Source: Jacaranda mimosifolia
Lineage: Eukaryota; Streptophyta; Magnoliopsida; Lamiales; Bignoniaceae
Assembly (NCBI GenBank): GCA_018894105.1
Contig: CM032123.1
Location: forward strand, 6,759,001 to 6,823,000
Length of the DNA stretch: 64,000 nucleotides
Direction of reading: 5' to 3'
Below, piece by piece: positions 23,999 through 36,451 of this stretch. Under the pieces are notes generated by a model. It saw only the letters and a list, made by a program, of their open reading frames with translations. It searched no databases and was not told the DNA's origin. Positions within the stretch are counted from its first letter, which is position 1. Every line of letters starts with the position of its first letter. The translations under genes were made by a program, and so were the position numbers.

Positions 23999-25587
23999 TA
24001 GGGGTGTCATTTTGTATTCGATCCATGGCCGCTCCTAATTGATTTGATTGGGTTGGTAGAAAATCCGCCTCCCAGCGGAGTGGGGGTAGGTTTATATATT
24101 AATACCTGCGGGGTGGATCGGGTTCGGGTTTATGGTAAATCCGTCCACCGGAAATAATTATCTATATATTATTTATATATATTTTTAAAATTTTAAAAAA
24201 ATATATAATTATTTAATCTTAAACGTAATTCTTTTAATCTCATAATTTGGTACATGTAGGGATGTTCAAATCCAATCCAATCCAAAAAAAAACCGACGAA
24301 CCGATCCAAAAAACCGAAAACCGATTAAAACCGATTTTTTTTGGTTTAAATTGGATTAATTTTTTTATAACCTATCGGTTCGGTTCGGTTTTCGGTTTCA
24401 GTCTGAAAAATCGATCCAATCCAAACCGAACCGATTTATATATTAATAAAATAAAAAATATATTTTAATTATAAAAATATTAAATATATTTAAATAAAAC
24501 TAAACCTATAAGTGTAAACCCTAAACTTAATTTTCCACTTATTCTATTTAGATTTAATTGTTCTTTATGTAAAATTTGGACATGTCCAGTTGGTGCATCA
24601 ACCCTCAAAAACTGATTATGCTTGGAGGTTGCTAAAGGTATTGGATGTATTTGTTGCTGTCATTGTGATTCTTAATGAGGATAGTCTCTACTGGAATTAC
24701 CTTGGCTACTTTAATTTATTTATTTTTTTGTTGAACTGGATATTCGAACCTATGTTGTACTAGAGGCTACAATTTCATCTCAGCTTCTTCTACTGTTGCT
24801 GGCCAATTACTTTTATAATTACTCTTTTGGAATTCAAATCTGAAACTTGATGAATTTATGAATTATGTTTATTGTTGACTTCTTGTGGACTTATATAATT
24901 TTATAATCTAAGTATTCTTACTTAATTTAGTTCAATTCGGTTGCCAAATGATATTATTTTCGCTTACTTTAAAAAAAAAAATAAATAAATTAAAAAACCG
25001 AATAACCGATCCAATCCAAACCGATTTAAAATGGTTTGGATTGGATTGGATTTACTATAAGAACCAAACCGATCCAAACCGATCCAAAAAATATTATATA
25101 ATTTGGATCGGTTAGCTTTTTCCCCAAAACCGATCCAATCCAATCCGCGAACACCCCTAGGTACATGGTAGTATTCATCCTTTTCTTACAATCTAGTATG
25201 CAGTTTGTGGATCTTTAATTTTTTTTAATTGTTTAATTTTGCTAAATGGATTCGTACTATTATACAACTTTGGCTTCATTAAATTTTCCATGTTGATTTT
25301 ATTTTAAAAGAATGCATCTTTTAAAAGTAAATTATATGATATTCTGATTGAATTATAGTATTTTGTTAGTTATATAGTTCATAATATTTAATAAAATTTA
25401 TAATTAAGTGCGGATAAAATCGAGTAGAGTTTGAGTTCTATATATACATTGCGGGTAGAGTGTGAATTTTTATTCTTATCTGTGGAGCGGATAGAAACTT
25501 ATTGAAAGATTATAAAACATCTTTGGGCGTGTTCGAGTTTAGTGAAAACCCTCCCCAACCCGGCCATTTGGTGGTTGTTTGAATGCA
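23999..25587. mobile_element. hAT-like element carrying a nested hAT
   Basis: Opens TAGGGGTGTCATTTTG directly after GTGTAGAT (23991-23998), and the same 8 bp follows its right end (25588-25595). Upstream of the receptor kinase the uninterrupted ATGCAGATTGTTTGAATC is the empty site. The right terminus matches the left poorly. Non-coding. Another hAT (24257-25159) sits inside it. Confidence 0.55.
24257..25159. mobile_element. hAT-like element, nested, 903 bp
   Basis: Terminal inverted repeats TAGGGATGTTC / GAACACCCCTA, with a perfect 8-bp target duplication GGTACATG (24249-24256, 25160-25167). Sub-terminal arrays of CCAATCC, CCGATCC and AACCGAT occur in both directions. Copy A has the empty site AATTTGGTATCTAGTAG. 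No transposase coding. Confidence 0.85.
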
Positions 25588-25858
25588 GTGTAGATTGTTT
25601 GAATCTACTCGGTGGTTCTTTAATCTTAGCGTAGTAATTTATTAATTTTTTTTTTCACATGATAATCATTTGTTTATATACATATCATGTATTAACTAAT
25701 GTAACAAAAATGTTACAAATTTTTTTGAATTAAGGATGATTTCGCCACAACTGCGATGATACTTGAGAAAGTACTTAATGATTTTTTTTTAATTCTTTTA
25801 AAAAGGATTATGGCTAGTACCCAGCATGAAAGTATTTAGTGAGTTGAAAATTACGAAC

Positions 25859-26718
25859 CAGACCTGTAAATGGGTAGGGTATCACCATACCTACACTTAT
25901 ACCCTAAAATATCAAAAAGGATGAGACCCTAATCCTACCCTACCCTATCCTAAAATACCCAAAAGATAATACCATAATCCTATCCTACCATATCTAACCC
26001 AAGACCCATTGGATCTAGTTTATTGGACTTATGTTTTTAATGTGTATATTTATTTTATTAATATATACTAAAAATATTATTTGACAAATGATAATAAAAA
26101 ATAAATCTTTTATATTTAATTTAATTTAATTATTAAATTTAAATTATTTAATTTTAAACATTTTGCTAATTAAATTAATATAATTAGAAAAATAATTAAT
26201 AAGAATAATTTAAGAGCAAAAACTTTTTCTATATTCAATTGTATAAAAACAATTAACTTCTATATCAATAAACTTTATTCATTAACAAAATTAATTTTAT
26301 TAATCATTTTTATAAAAATTATTTATTCCACTATTAATTTTAATATTATTAATTTTATTAATGAAAAATGTTCAACTGTTGCTATTGCTATTCCAATTTA
26401 AAGAAAAAAAAAATGCTATCCCAATATATTAACTTTATTAATTTAGTTTAATTTTTAATGAAGAATATTATTTAGATGTTACTGTTTATTCACGTATTTG
26501 TAATTTTTATATATAAAAAGTTTATCATTATAAACAATTTTAAGATTCATAAATTAAATTTAAGTATAAAGTAATGGGTAATTTTTGAGTATGGGTACAT
26601 AGGTAATTTATGGGTACAAACCCTACCCATACCCATTACACTATCTTTGATAAGTATGTGTATGAATATTGATATTTTGGGTCTGGGTAAGATATTACCC
26701 TATCCATTTATAGGCCTA
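25859..26718. mobile_element. hAT-like element, 860 bp
   Basis: Ends CAGACCTGTAAATGG and CCATTTATAGGCCTA (inverted, three mismatches). The 8-bp target duplication is TTACGAAC (25851-25858, 26719-26726), and copy A at 14387 shows the empty site. Sub-terminal ACCCTA/TAGGGT repeats. Non-coding. Confidence 0.85.
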
Positions 26719-28174
26719 TTACGAACTAAAACAAAAAAAAAAAAAGCATTTGACTTGGTCAAAATTACATTTCAACCATACTTAATCGACATTTTTATGG
26801 CCACGTGAGAATTGCACCATGAAACACAATTTTATAAATAAAAAATTGATCAGCTCTCAAATTGAAAGGATAAATATGTTAATTAATATTGACTACTATA
26901 TAGAAGCCCCTCCTCTAGAATTAAAAAATATATATTCCTTTTCAATTACCCGTAAAACAAAAATAAACCAAAAATGACTGGTGTTGAAGTTTATCAATCG
27001 AGTTGAAATTTGTGAGTCCATCATTCATCGTTTTCGCGATACATTAGAAAACACTTAACTAGAAATTTGAACTAATCCGCATATAAATTTGATGCTATTT
27101 TCAAAAATATTTCTGGCCTCAAACACCATTGTCATATATAGACAAAATAAGTGTTGATCAAGTCAATAGGACAAATTGACCGGCTATTACGATGGGAATA
27201 TATCCTAATTGACCAGGATTAAAGATGACGAATTAATGGAGCTAATATAAATTGATCCCTATGATAATTAAAATAGATAAATATTTTCTCTATAATAAAA
27301 AAAACACAAAAGCACCAGCATATATTTATAGGAATAAGTAAAACACTCCCTGTTATGGAGGAGGCATTGTACATATTTTTAAACATACTAGCAATCCACG
27401 CACGCAATTCCCGCATGCATAGTTTTTTATATAAAATATGTTTTAAAAAATCATGTATTGTAGTTCAATCTTAAATAATAAAAATGAACAATGATGGTAA
27501 CCAAAGAATCCAATAATTTTTTTTTTTTTTAAATTGTACTACTCAAATATTATTGTGTTAAAATAATATCAATCAATTAAAAATGAAAAAATAGATTACT
27601 AAATCTACATTCAAACAAATTCCTAATAATTATTTTTTTTCTAATAATCATTTTTCAAATTTAGTTAAATGATGAGCATAAAAAACATTGCTTGTAAAAA
27701 TCAAAAATATTACTCGAAACAGTTATTAGAAATATTATTTTTTCATAAGTATTAGAAATATAGTTGTAAATGTGGTGATGTAAAAATAACTTTTGATACT
27801 TCTTTTAGTAATTTTTTTTGTATTTTACAGTTAAAACCCGATTGAGTAGTGTTTTCAAATGTGGTTGTAAGGCTAAATTTGGAATACTAAAATTTAGTAT
27901 CACAACTACCTAATATCCATACTTTTTCAATTTTACCCTTTACATCTCATTGTCTTTTTAAACTTTAGAAAATAATGAAGGACAATTAAGTAAAAATGTC
28001 AAAAATAACTTTCATATTAGACACAAAAGTGCCTTCATTTTTATATTAGTATAGATATGGTGGTGTTTTATTTATTTATTTATATTAATTATGGAGGAGT
28101 ATTTTACTTATTTCGATCATCACAGAGGAATCAATTTGTATTGAATATAATGAAATGGATTAAACTATTGAGTA

Positions 28175-28613
28175 TGATGTTGCATAAAGCAAAATAAACC
28201 GTAAATTTGTAAAGCAGGCACTAAATCATAAAAGGAAGATTCCATTAAGATAGAATGAGGTCGTTACAATTACATGTTTAACAAAAGTTTTGATCCAATA
28301 CACAAACTTTAAGATTAGTTATCTATTCTATTCCCCACCCCCAAGCTTCCTTTTTGAATGGGATTTCTTATAGGCAAGAACATGGTACTTGTCAAGTTCC
28401 AGATGTTGTCGCGTGTTCCATGATTGACGGTCTTCCTTTCTAGGTTGTACATCAGTCCTTGTGTTATTTTGCTTGTTTTGACAATGCCATGTGTTGATCA
28501 ATTGTCTGTGATGCAAGTCTAATAGACCCAAGGGTTAGGTCGGGTCATTAATCTTTCCCAAGATGGGTGAAATTTTCTTTTAAAAGGCTCTTTTTCTTTT
28601 ATCATCATCATCA
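28175..28613 (-). repeat. 3' LTR of the Tat element
   Basis: About 439 bp, TGATGTTGCATAAAGC to TTATCATCATCATCA. It pairs with 38907-39355 with scattered differences and one extra TCA at the end. Confidence 0.88.
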
Positions 28614-28987
28614 ACTCCCGTACTTCTCCAATTCTGTTTACAGGGATGGAGAATTTGACTTGATAAAAGATGTTAAGCAACCATGTCGCGACCAAGTGAA
28701 AATTGTCTTAATATGCATATAATTTGTATTAACTCGTTACATAAGAGGATGCATCCATAGGCATATTTTTCTTTAGCTTCTTTTTTTTTTTTGGTACTTC
28801 AAAGGTCAGCGAATAAAAATTGTTGGATTTGTTCCTTAGATCTCATCAATGCCGTTTTTTGTTGCTTTCTTCGAGGTTACCCCTTATATATATATGTGGT
28901 GGTCCCCTTGAGACCTTTATTCCAATAAAAATCGTCGACCTTGGGGTCATTTGTCGATCTGCACGGAACTAGGTAATCTCCTTTCTC

Positions 28988-31297
28988 ATGTCATCTCAAT
29001 CTAGTAGTTCTACCTCTTCGTCTAATGATAGTAGTTCGACTAGCTCCCCAGTTATTCGTGTGATCCCACCCTCTATTTTGAATAAAATGCCTACCTCACA
29101 TTCTAATAAAGATGGCACTTCTAATGTTGTCGCTTGAGGTCGAAATCCTTGCGATCCAGTTGCTGCAATATCTAAACTTTCTGATAAAATAATTGTGGGT
29201 CTTCATAAGCGATTTTTTATTCCTTCCAGTTATAGGATAATAGCTCCTGAGCTAGGTCAGACTATGGATGATCCTCCACCTAACTGTTTAGCCTTCTATG
29301 TTCATTGTTTGGAGGTAGGTCTTTATTTTTCGATAGCTGAGCCAGTGGCTAGCATTATTCATCACCTAAGAGTGTGCCCCATATAACTTGTTCCTAACTC
29401 TATCAGAAATCTCTTAGGCTTCGTAATAGTCATGAAATGCTTCAATGTTGAACCATCTTTTGTGAATTTTTGGCATTTTTTTAATGTCATTTTATCTGCT
29501 AGGTCGGGCACTAGGGGTTTTTACTATATCACTGCCCGCTCCAATGTTAGATTTTTTTATAAGATGCCCTTTTCTTTTGGCTCATGGAAACACAAATGGT
29601 TTTATGTCGAAGCTCCTCTCCATAGTCCTTGGAACGTGCCTCGAGCTTGGTGAACTGATAAGCTGAGTTTTTTTTACCTCGGAGGATCTGTCTTGGGATG
29701 AGGGATTCATGGAGGGTTTGATAGATCGACCTTTTGAGTTCCCCACTATTCTCACCGAAGAGGCATTAAAACTTGCTGATTTAACCTCTGCTTTTATCCA
29801 TCCTTGAAACTCCTTGGGTAATTTCTGTTTCTCTTAACTTTCCTTTATCTTTTTCTCAAGTTTACTTGTATGCTAACAAATAGATTTGAGAGCAACACTC
29901 GTGGTTAGCATGGCGCAACAACTTTAGACTAACGTTGAGGCTTCCCAAGATAAGGAAACGGGATCCCCATTGGCAGGTCGTCAGGTGCCATAGGGTGGTC
30001 ATACTCCCGCTCAGGCAATAGGGTCATCTAACATTCCTTCACCTTTACCAGTTTCCATTGTTCCACCAACTGTTGGGGGTTCAGGCATAGACTTTTCTCC
30101 AGCCCCACCTCAGACTAATTATGTTGATTTGGTTGGAGTTGTTGGTGAGGGTTCAACTGTGAGTCCTGTGCCTCACACCCATAATCGAACTCAAAGTGAA
30201 AAGGATGTGGGTAAATCCAAGAGGGTTAACAGCTCAGTGATGTTCAGGGGGGGTCAGAATAGGGTTAGGGAGAGCTCTAGTAATACCATGGCTATTTTTC
30301 GACGAGCTCACTGTTCCTTAGGTCATACTACTGATCTGATGGCCTTAGATAGTGTACGCAAGTGGAATAGGCATTTAGCGGAGAGGCGTGCCAATCAAAA
30401 ACATCAACTTACTCCCAATGTCGAGGCTAAGGCTTTACGTCATATTACTCTGTTATGTGGGATTGTGACTGATTCGTATGGCCTGTATAACATCATTACT
30501 ATGGATGTGGACCAAGCCATTCTCACTAACCTTTCCTTCTTGAGTTTGGAGGAGCAGATGGCTCACAACCTGATGTAGGTATATACATTATTTTAGTATT
30601 TATCAGGCTATTTATCATCTTCGTTTGTTTTTTGAATACTTTCTTGATACATATGGTAGTGCTTACTCGCCATATAACTTTACAGAATGTGGTGTGGAGA
30701 GATCAGAAGGTCGAGGTCGATCAACAACTGAAGTCCGCTCAGTTGGATTTGGAGAAGGCTGAGAGTTCGGCTTGAAAGGCTCATTCTAAGTTGAAGTCTA
30801 TATTTGAGTCCTTGGAATCCTACACTCTTGTCCTCTCAGAGAAAGATATCATGATTTCTGAGGAGCAAAAAAAGATAGAGCTTTTAAAGGCGAAACTGGA
30901 GATCGTACAGGACGATATGGCTACTATGAAGGTTTCCTTTGACCAGGAGAAACTTAGACAATATGAAGCTGGCAAAAAAGAGGGCTATTGCGATTATCAA
31001 AACTAAGCAGAATTTCAGAATCAGCTAAAGGGCATCCGTTGCGATGCAGTGAGTGATTTTGTCTAGTCTACTGCCTTTGAGTATGTCATTTTGAGTCAAG
31101 CGGCTCAAGATAGAGATGCTGCGATTGAAAAGGCTAAGACCCAACTCGTTCATCTTGATGTGGTTAAAGAAGGCTTCGACCTCGATCAGTTGGACTTATG
31201 TAAAGACAAAAAATTGCAAGATTACCCTGCTGTGTAGCTGCCCAACTTCAAGAAAGAGGAGTTCATATTTGTTTTGCTTCCTGACCCCAAGACTTAG
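28988..31297 (+). pseudogene. Antisense transposon protein gene (PF04195-like), two introns, decayed
   Basis: Runs opposite to pol between integrase and the 3' LTR. ATG at 28988; Ser/Thr-rich N-terminus; then a domain with HKRFFIPSSYRIIAPE, DPPPNCLAFYVHCLEVGL and LVPNSIRNLLGF that I recognise as the Pfam 'putative gypsy type transposon' family (PF04195, Transposase_28); a Pro/Ser-rich linker; and a C-terminal coiled coil (about 30690-31240, heptad-like EKxIMISEEQKKIELLKAK). Two GT-AG introns fit: 29818-29883 (CTAAC branch point, then AAATAG) and 30579-30685 (ends TTTACAG). They reconcile the frame changes. Stops at about 29135, 29384, 29651, 29926, 29989, 30576, 30774 and 31235, plus one shift in a T run near 29670, make it dead. 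Function unknown. Confidence 0.75.
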
Positions 31298-32165
31298 TTG
31301 GGGGTTGTTTTTGCTCTTTGTTATGACGTTATTTCCTATTCCAAGGCTTAGTTGAGATTTTTCTTATTTTGCTATCCAGATAGCCTTTTTTGGGACATCT
31401 TTGTTTTGTTGCATACCAACATTTGCTTTGTAGTGTATGGCCTTGTAATAGTAGCGTGCTTTATGGAATATATATATATCATTTGGTGTTGGTACTCTGT
31501 TGCTTTGTAACATCAGGTTGTGTTTTGTTAGCGATCCTACTGAGGCTCTATTACATTTAAATTTCCACGAGGTGGCATCTTCCATCAAGGAGGTCTGGTA
31601 CTCCCTATGTTTACCACACTTTTTTTTTACTTTTTAAGCCTTGCGAAGGTCTTGATCATCCCAAAGTTATTCCAAGTTTGTAACTACCTCTAGGTCGTGA
31701 CCTTCTTAATATTGCTCAGAGGTTTTCAATGAAACTTAAGCGCTTGGATAGAGCTGAGTTGGAGGTCATTGCCTTGCAGGTCGTGACCTTCCCACCACTA
31801 CTCAGAGGTCATTAATCATTTTTCATTTATTAGCTTACCTTTTTCAGATCATTAGTTCTTGATGAACTTGAGTTTTGTTTTGTAGTTTTGCCTTTTCTAG
31901 GTCGTTAGTTCTTGTTGAACTTGAGTTTTTCTTTTACAGTTTTGCCTTTTCAGGTCGTTAGTTCTTGATGAACTTGAGTTTTTCTTTTGAGTTTGAGTCG
32001 CATAGGTCATCAGGCTTTTCTCATTCAATATGCCCATCCGTATTTAAAAGAAGCGAAGCGTAAATTGAATGAGAAATAACTTTTTGGGAACTTTGAATCA
32101 TCTTAGCAAAGACACGAATTTTTATGGAGGACCCTAACCTCATTAACATACCTTCATCAAACTTT
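31298..32165. other. Spacer between antisense gene and pol in the Tat element
   Basis: Non-coding. It contains two copies of a TAGGTCGTGACCTTC segment (about 31691 and 31779) and a minisatellite at 31851-31990. Confidence 0.55.
31851..31990. repeat. 54-bp minisatellite, 2.6 copies
   Basis: Units begin TTAGTTCTTGATGAACTTGA and include TAGTTTTGCCTTTTC. Copies start near 31852, 31906 and 31959. Tandem repeats in this position are common in Tat/Ogre elements and are a known source of plant satellites. Confidence 0.75.
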
Positions 32166-33322
32166 TCATGCATAGAACTTTTTCAAGTTCTTGATTGGAC
32201 AAGGGTGAGGCAAAGCATTTCTTTCCATTGTCTCTAAGCAGTATGCTCCTTCTTTGGTCATTTGCTTCACCTCGAAAGGACCCTCCCACTTAGGATCCAG
32301 CTTTTCGACGTGTTTCGATACCTCTACTTTCTCAAGTACCAAATGTCCGACTTGAAATCTCTGGGGTCTTATTCTTTTGTTGTACGCTGCCACCATGGCT
32401 TTGCTTATATGCCTCTACTTTGAGGAATACCTTCTCTCTTTTTTCTTCAATGACATCGAGGTTGAAAGTCCTTTCTTCTTGATTTTTATTTGCATCGTAA
32501 TACGAAACTCTATGCGTGGGCATTCCTATCTCAACCTGTATCATAGCTTCTGACCTATATGTTAAACAGAAAAGGGTTTCTCAAGTGGCTGCCCTCGGGG
32601 TGGTGCGGTATGTCCATATAGCCCCTAGCAATTCTTCGACCTAAGCTCCCTTTGCATCTCCCAACCTGTTTTTTAAGTGATCGAGAATGGTTTGTTTGTG
32701 ACCTCTATTTGTCCATTAGCCTAGGGATTTCCTACCAATGTGAAATTTTGTTTTATGTTTATCTCCTCACACCAAGCCAAGATGTTTCTTCCTTAGAATT
32801 GCTTCCCATTATCGGAGATGAGTATTCTGGGCAGTCCAAATCGGCATCTATGTTTTTCCAAATGAAGTTCATGATTTTTCTCTCCGAGATCGTGGCTAGG
32901 GGTTCCGCCTTTACCCACTTCATAAAATACTCTACCCCAATAATGACATATTTTTTCTGGCCCTTAGCTATTGGGAAAGATCCAAGGATATCTAATCCCC
33001 ATTGGTCGAATGGGTATGCAACTATAATCGGTTGCATCTTGGTTCTAGGTGCATGTATAAGGCTAGCATGTAATTGGCATGGTTTGCATTTTCTAGCAAA
33101 TTTAACACTGTCTTAGACCATGATGGGCCAGAAATATCTCTACCTCAAGATCTTCTATGCTAAAGACCTTTCTCCTGAGTGATTCCCACAACTCCCTTCG
33201 TGCACATCCCTTATTACATACTCGACTTGTTACTTACCCAAACACCTTACCAATGGCCCAACTATCATTTTTCGATATAGTTCTCCATCCTGCATCACAA
33301 ATTGGAATGCTCTTTTTTCTAT
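32166..33322 (-). pseudogene. pol: Tat integrase, broken
   Basis: The core domain begins near 33037 with PFDQWGLDILGSFPIA and runs through GVEYFMKWVKAEPLA (first catalytic Asp in GLDI). After damage around 32545-32760 the C-terminal part reads AYNKRIRPQRFQVGHLVL and WEGPFEV (32166-32396), ending IKNLKKFY. No chromodomain follows. At least one frameshift near 32390 separates the last two pieces. Confidence 0.8.
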
Positions 33323-33835
33323 CTACTTGGCCTCCATCTTATCGTTGGGCAACATTCTTTCTAGAAGATAATCCATCATTTCTGCTTTCCATTTGTCTTG
33401 TCGCTCTACCGTCATGACTTGCTTACTTATACTAGTGTTCTTAATGCCGCGGTTAATCTCTGGGCTGTCAGATACCAATATTGTGACTTGTTTGGAGTCG
33501 ATCCTAGAGGTTATGTTGGCAAATTTTGACAAGGCATAAGCTCTTCAATTCTCATTTCTTGGTATTTGGCAGAGATCTAGCTTGTGAAATTTTGCCATCA
33601 AAGGTTTCACAATAGCCAAATATATTTTCATAATCAATTCTCTGGCTTCATATATCCCGATTACTTGAAGTGCCACTAATTGAGGGTCAGTGTACACTAT
33701 TAAGTGCGGGATTTTTCTTTCCAATGCGATCTTTAGACCTCTTATCAGTGCTTTATATTCCGCTTTATTGTCAGTAGTTTGGAAGCTCAACTTGAGCGCG
33801 AACTCTATGTTGACACCTCCAGGTCCTCTAACCAA
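33323..33835 (-). pseudogene. pol: Second (archaeal-type) RNase H of the Tat element
   Basis: Contains the segments TTDNKAEYKALIRGLKIALE and VYTDPQLVALQV (the latter where SDSQLVVNQ is usual), the mark of the extra RNase H carried by Tat elements. Two frame segments (33545-33835 and 33323-33532) with a stop between. It follows the normal RNase H and precedes integrase. Confidence 0.75.
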
Positions 33836-33885
33836 ATTCTAGCTGCTCCTCGCTTTGACATTGAGGATATATCTACATAAAGCAT

Positions 33886-34518
33886 TCATATATCAGGTGG
33901 TGCGATTTGAGCCACAATTACTTCTTTACTTTCAGACCCAATCATAAAATCTACTAGAACTTGGGCTTTGATGGTTGTTCGGGGCACAAACTCGATGTTA
34001 AACTGGCTTAACTCAACTGCCCATTCCACCATTCTTCCAGAGGTTTTAGGCTTTCCTAAAGCTTCTTTCAACTTGCTATTTGTTATGACTTTGATGGCTT
34101 GTGATTGAAAGTAAGGTCGGAGCTTTTTCGTCGTTGCTAGCAAGGCGAGGGCCAGCCTTTCTATGCCCAGGTAACTTTTTTCCGCTCCTTGCAATATTCT
34201 GCTGATGTAGTAGACAGGCCGATGTTCTTTTCCTTCAACTCTGACTAATACTCAGCTTATGGCTACTTCTGAGGTCGCTAGGTATAACCACAACGACTCT
34301 TCTTCTTTTGGTTTTGATAATGATGAAGGTGTTGTCAAGTATTTCTTCAGCTCTTGAAAGGCTATGTCACACTCCTTTATCCATTCAAAGTTTTTGACGT
34401 TTCTTAAGACCTTAAAGCTGGAGAGGCCTTTGACAACCAACCGGGATATGAAGCAATTGAGTAAAGCTATCCAACCCATCAACTGTTGTACCTCCCGGAT
34501 TGTTGTAAGTGATGACAT
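33886..34518 (-). pseudogene. pol: Tat RT connection and RNase H, broken
   Basis: 34252-34518: RT thumb/connection (TIREVQQLMGWIALLNCFIS, FQELKKYLTTPSSLSKP). 33886-34194: RNase H with YLGIERLALALLATTKKLRP and ITNSKLKEALGKP, where TDQPL is usual, then GRMVEWAVELSQFNIEF. A stop lies between the two parts. Confidence 0.8.
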
Positions 34519-35619
34519 CTCTAGATGGCACTGATTTTCTCAGGATTCACCTCTATTTTTCTTTGGGTGACCATATAACCAGAAATTTTCCTCTTTTCTC
34601 ATTGAAAGTGAATTTTGCAGTATTTAGCTTCAGTTTGTATTTCTTCATGATCTGAAAAGCTTTTCTTAAGTGTTCCAGATGATCTTCTTCTTTTGAGCTC
34701 TTTACAAGCATATATCGTCCACATACACTTCTATTGTCTTCCCAATATGATTCTTGAACATCCTATTCACCAATTGTTGATACGTTGCTCTTGCATTCTT
34801 TAGGCCAAATGGCATGACCTTTTAGCAATAAACTACTTTTTCAACCACAAATGTTGTTTTATCCATGTCGTGTTCTGCCATGAAAATCTAGTGATGGCCT
34901 TGGTATGCATCTATCATGCTTAACATCACAACTTCGGAGGTTGAGTCTACCACGAGGTCTATTCTTGGTGGGGGGTATGAGTCTTTGGGACAAGCTTTGT
35001 TGAGGTCCATGAAATCAGTGCACATTCACCACTTTCATTGTGATTTTGGTACTACGACCACATTCGAAAGCCATTCAGAATATTGGAACTCCATTGCATA
35101 CCCCACAGCATGAAGTTTGTTCACTTCTTCTTCGATGATTCTATTTCTCTCAGCTTCAAAACTTTTTTTTTTTTTTTTTTGTCTCACGGGTTTTGAATCT
35201 AGATCTACATTGAGGGAATGGACTATGACTTTCGGGTTGATTCCTTCAAAATCTTCCAAGCTCCATGCAAAGATATTAAAGTTCTTTCTTAGAAACTCGA
35301 TGGTCAATGCTTCCATCTGCTTATTCATCTGTGTCCCTATTCGTGTTGTCTTACTTGGATTTCCAAGTATGATTTCAATGCTCTTAAACTCACATGATTT
35401 CATTCTGCCATTCTCTTTATATCTCTTCGAAGGTTCACTATTTGGCAATTCAGTTTGATGTTCAGTCTGTATATTGACAATCTTTTTAACAAGTCTTTCT
35501 TTGATGACCTCTTGGGTTGATATGTTATAGCACATTCGTACCATCTTTTGGTCATATCTCACTTCTCCAATCCTAGCTGAGGTAGGGAATTTCATTTTGA
35601 GATGGTAGGTCGACACCAC
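34519..35619 (-). pseudogene. pol: Tat reverse transcriptase, broken
   Basis: 35035-35619 holds the linker and the RT start (SLNVDLDSKPVRQ, EEEVNKLHAVGYAMEFQYSE, WLSNVVVVPK). Downstream, with stops, are PKDSYPPPRIDLVVDST, VMPFGLKNARATYQQLVN and IEVYVDDI, the YxDD catalytic motif. A 19-nt A run on the minus strand (about 35160-35178) lies in the QKKKKK segment and is a likely slippage site. Confidence 0.8.
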
Positions 35620-35786
35620 AGATCAAAATTGATTTAGCCCAGGTTGCCCTTAAATGACGTTATAGGCAAATGGGGTGTCCACCACCAAGTATTTGAGCAT
35701 GACGGTTCTCTTCCTAGGCTCTTCTCCCATTGAGGTAGGTAGGTCGATGGTTCCTATTAGTGTGACCTCAGAACTGCCAAAACCTC

Positions 35787-36443
35787 TTAAAGGAGTGTGA
35801 GTAGGTCATATGGATGCCACTCCCAACCCCATCTTATGTAGGGTGCTGAGAAAGATAATATCAGCTGAGCTCCATTGTCCACTAGAATTTTTTGCATGGC
35901 ATAATTGGCTACATCCAACATTACAACCATTGGGTCATCTTGTGGTGTATACATGTCTTGGAGATCATTAACATCGAACGTAATTTTGCTCAGTCTTTCT
36001 TCAATTTGCAACACGTGAGGTCGCGTGTTCCTAGCATATATTTTCCTGGCATTTCTTGAGTCTCCCCTATTGGGTCCTTCTGAGATTGTATTAATTACTC
36101 CTTTTTGGGTGTATTGTCCCCGTGATTTTTTGGGCCCGATTTATCTTCTTTTTTGAACATTTTTTTGTATCCTGCTTGGTGCTTTTGTTCGTTATTTGAC
36201 CTCCAATTTCCTTTTTCATTTGTTTGACCTTCATCCCTTTTGTCTATAAATTCCTTTAAGTACCCCTGTTGTATGAGCCTTCCAATCTTGTCTTTGAGGT
36301 GTGTGCATTCTTCAGTGTCATGGCCTTTATCCCTGTGAAAGATGCAGTACCTATTTGAGTTTCTCTTGTTTGGAGTTTCTCGCTATTTCTTTGGCCAATA
36401 CAACATGTCGCTTGGTGCAATGGCCAGCATCGCTTGAGCTCTA
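35787..36443 (-). pseudogene. pol: Tat gag zinc region and protease, broken
   Basis: From 36443 the gag C-terminal part resumes after the hAT insertion (YCIFHRDKGHDTEECTHLKD, a zinc-knuckle-like stretch). The protease follows (35787-36014): DPMVVMLDVANYAMQKILVD then NGAQ, where LVDTGSS is expected, so the catalytic Thr is lost and the sequence goes out of frame shortly after. Confidence 0.7.
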
Positions 36444-36451
36444 GGCACTCT

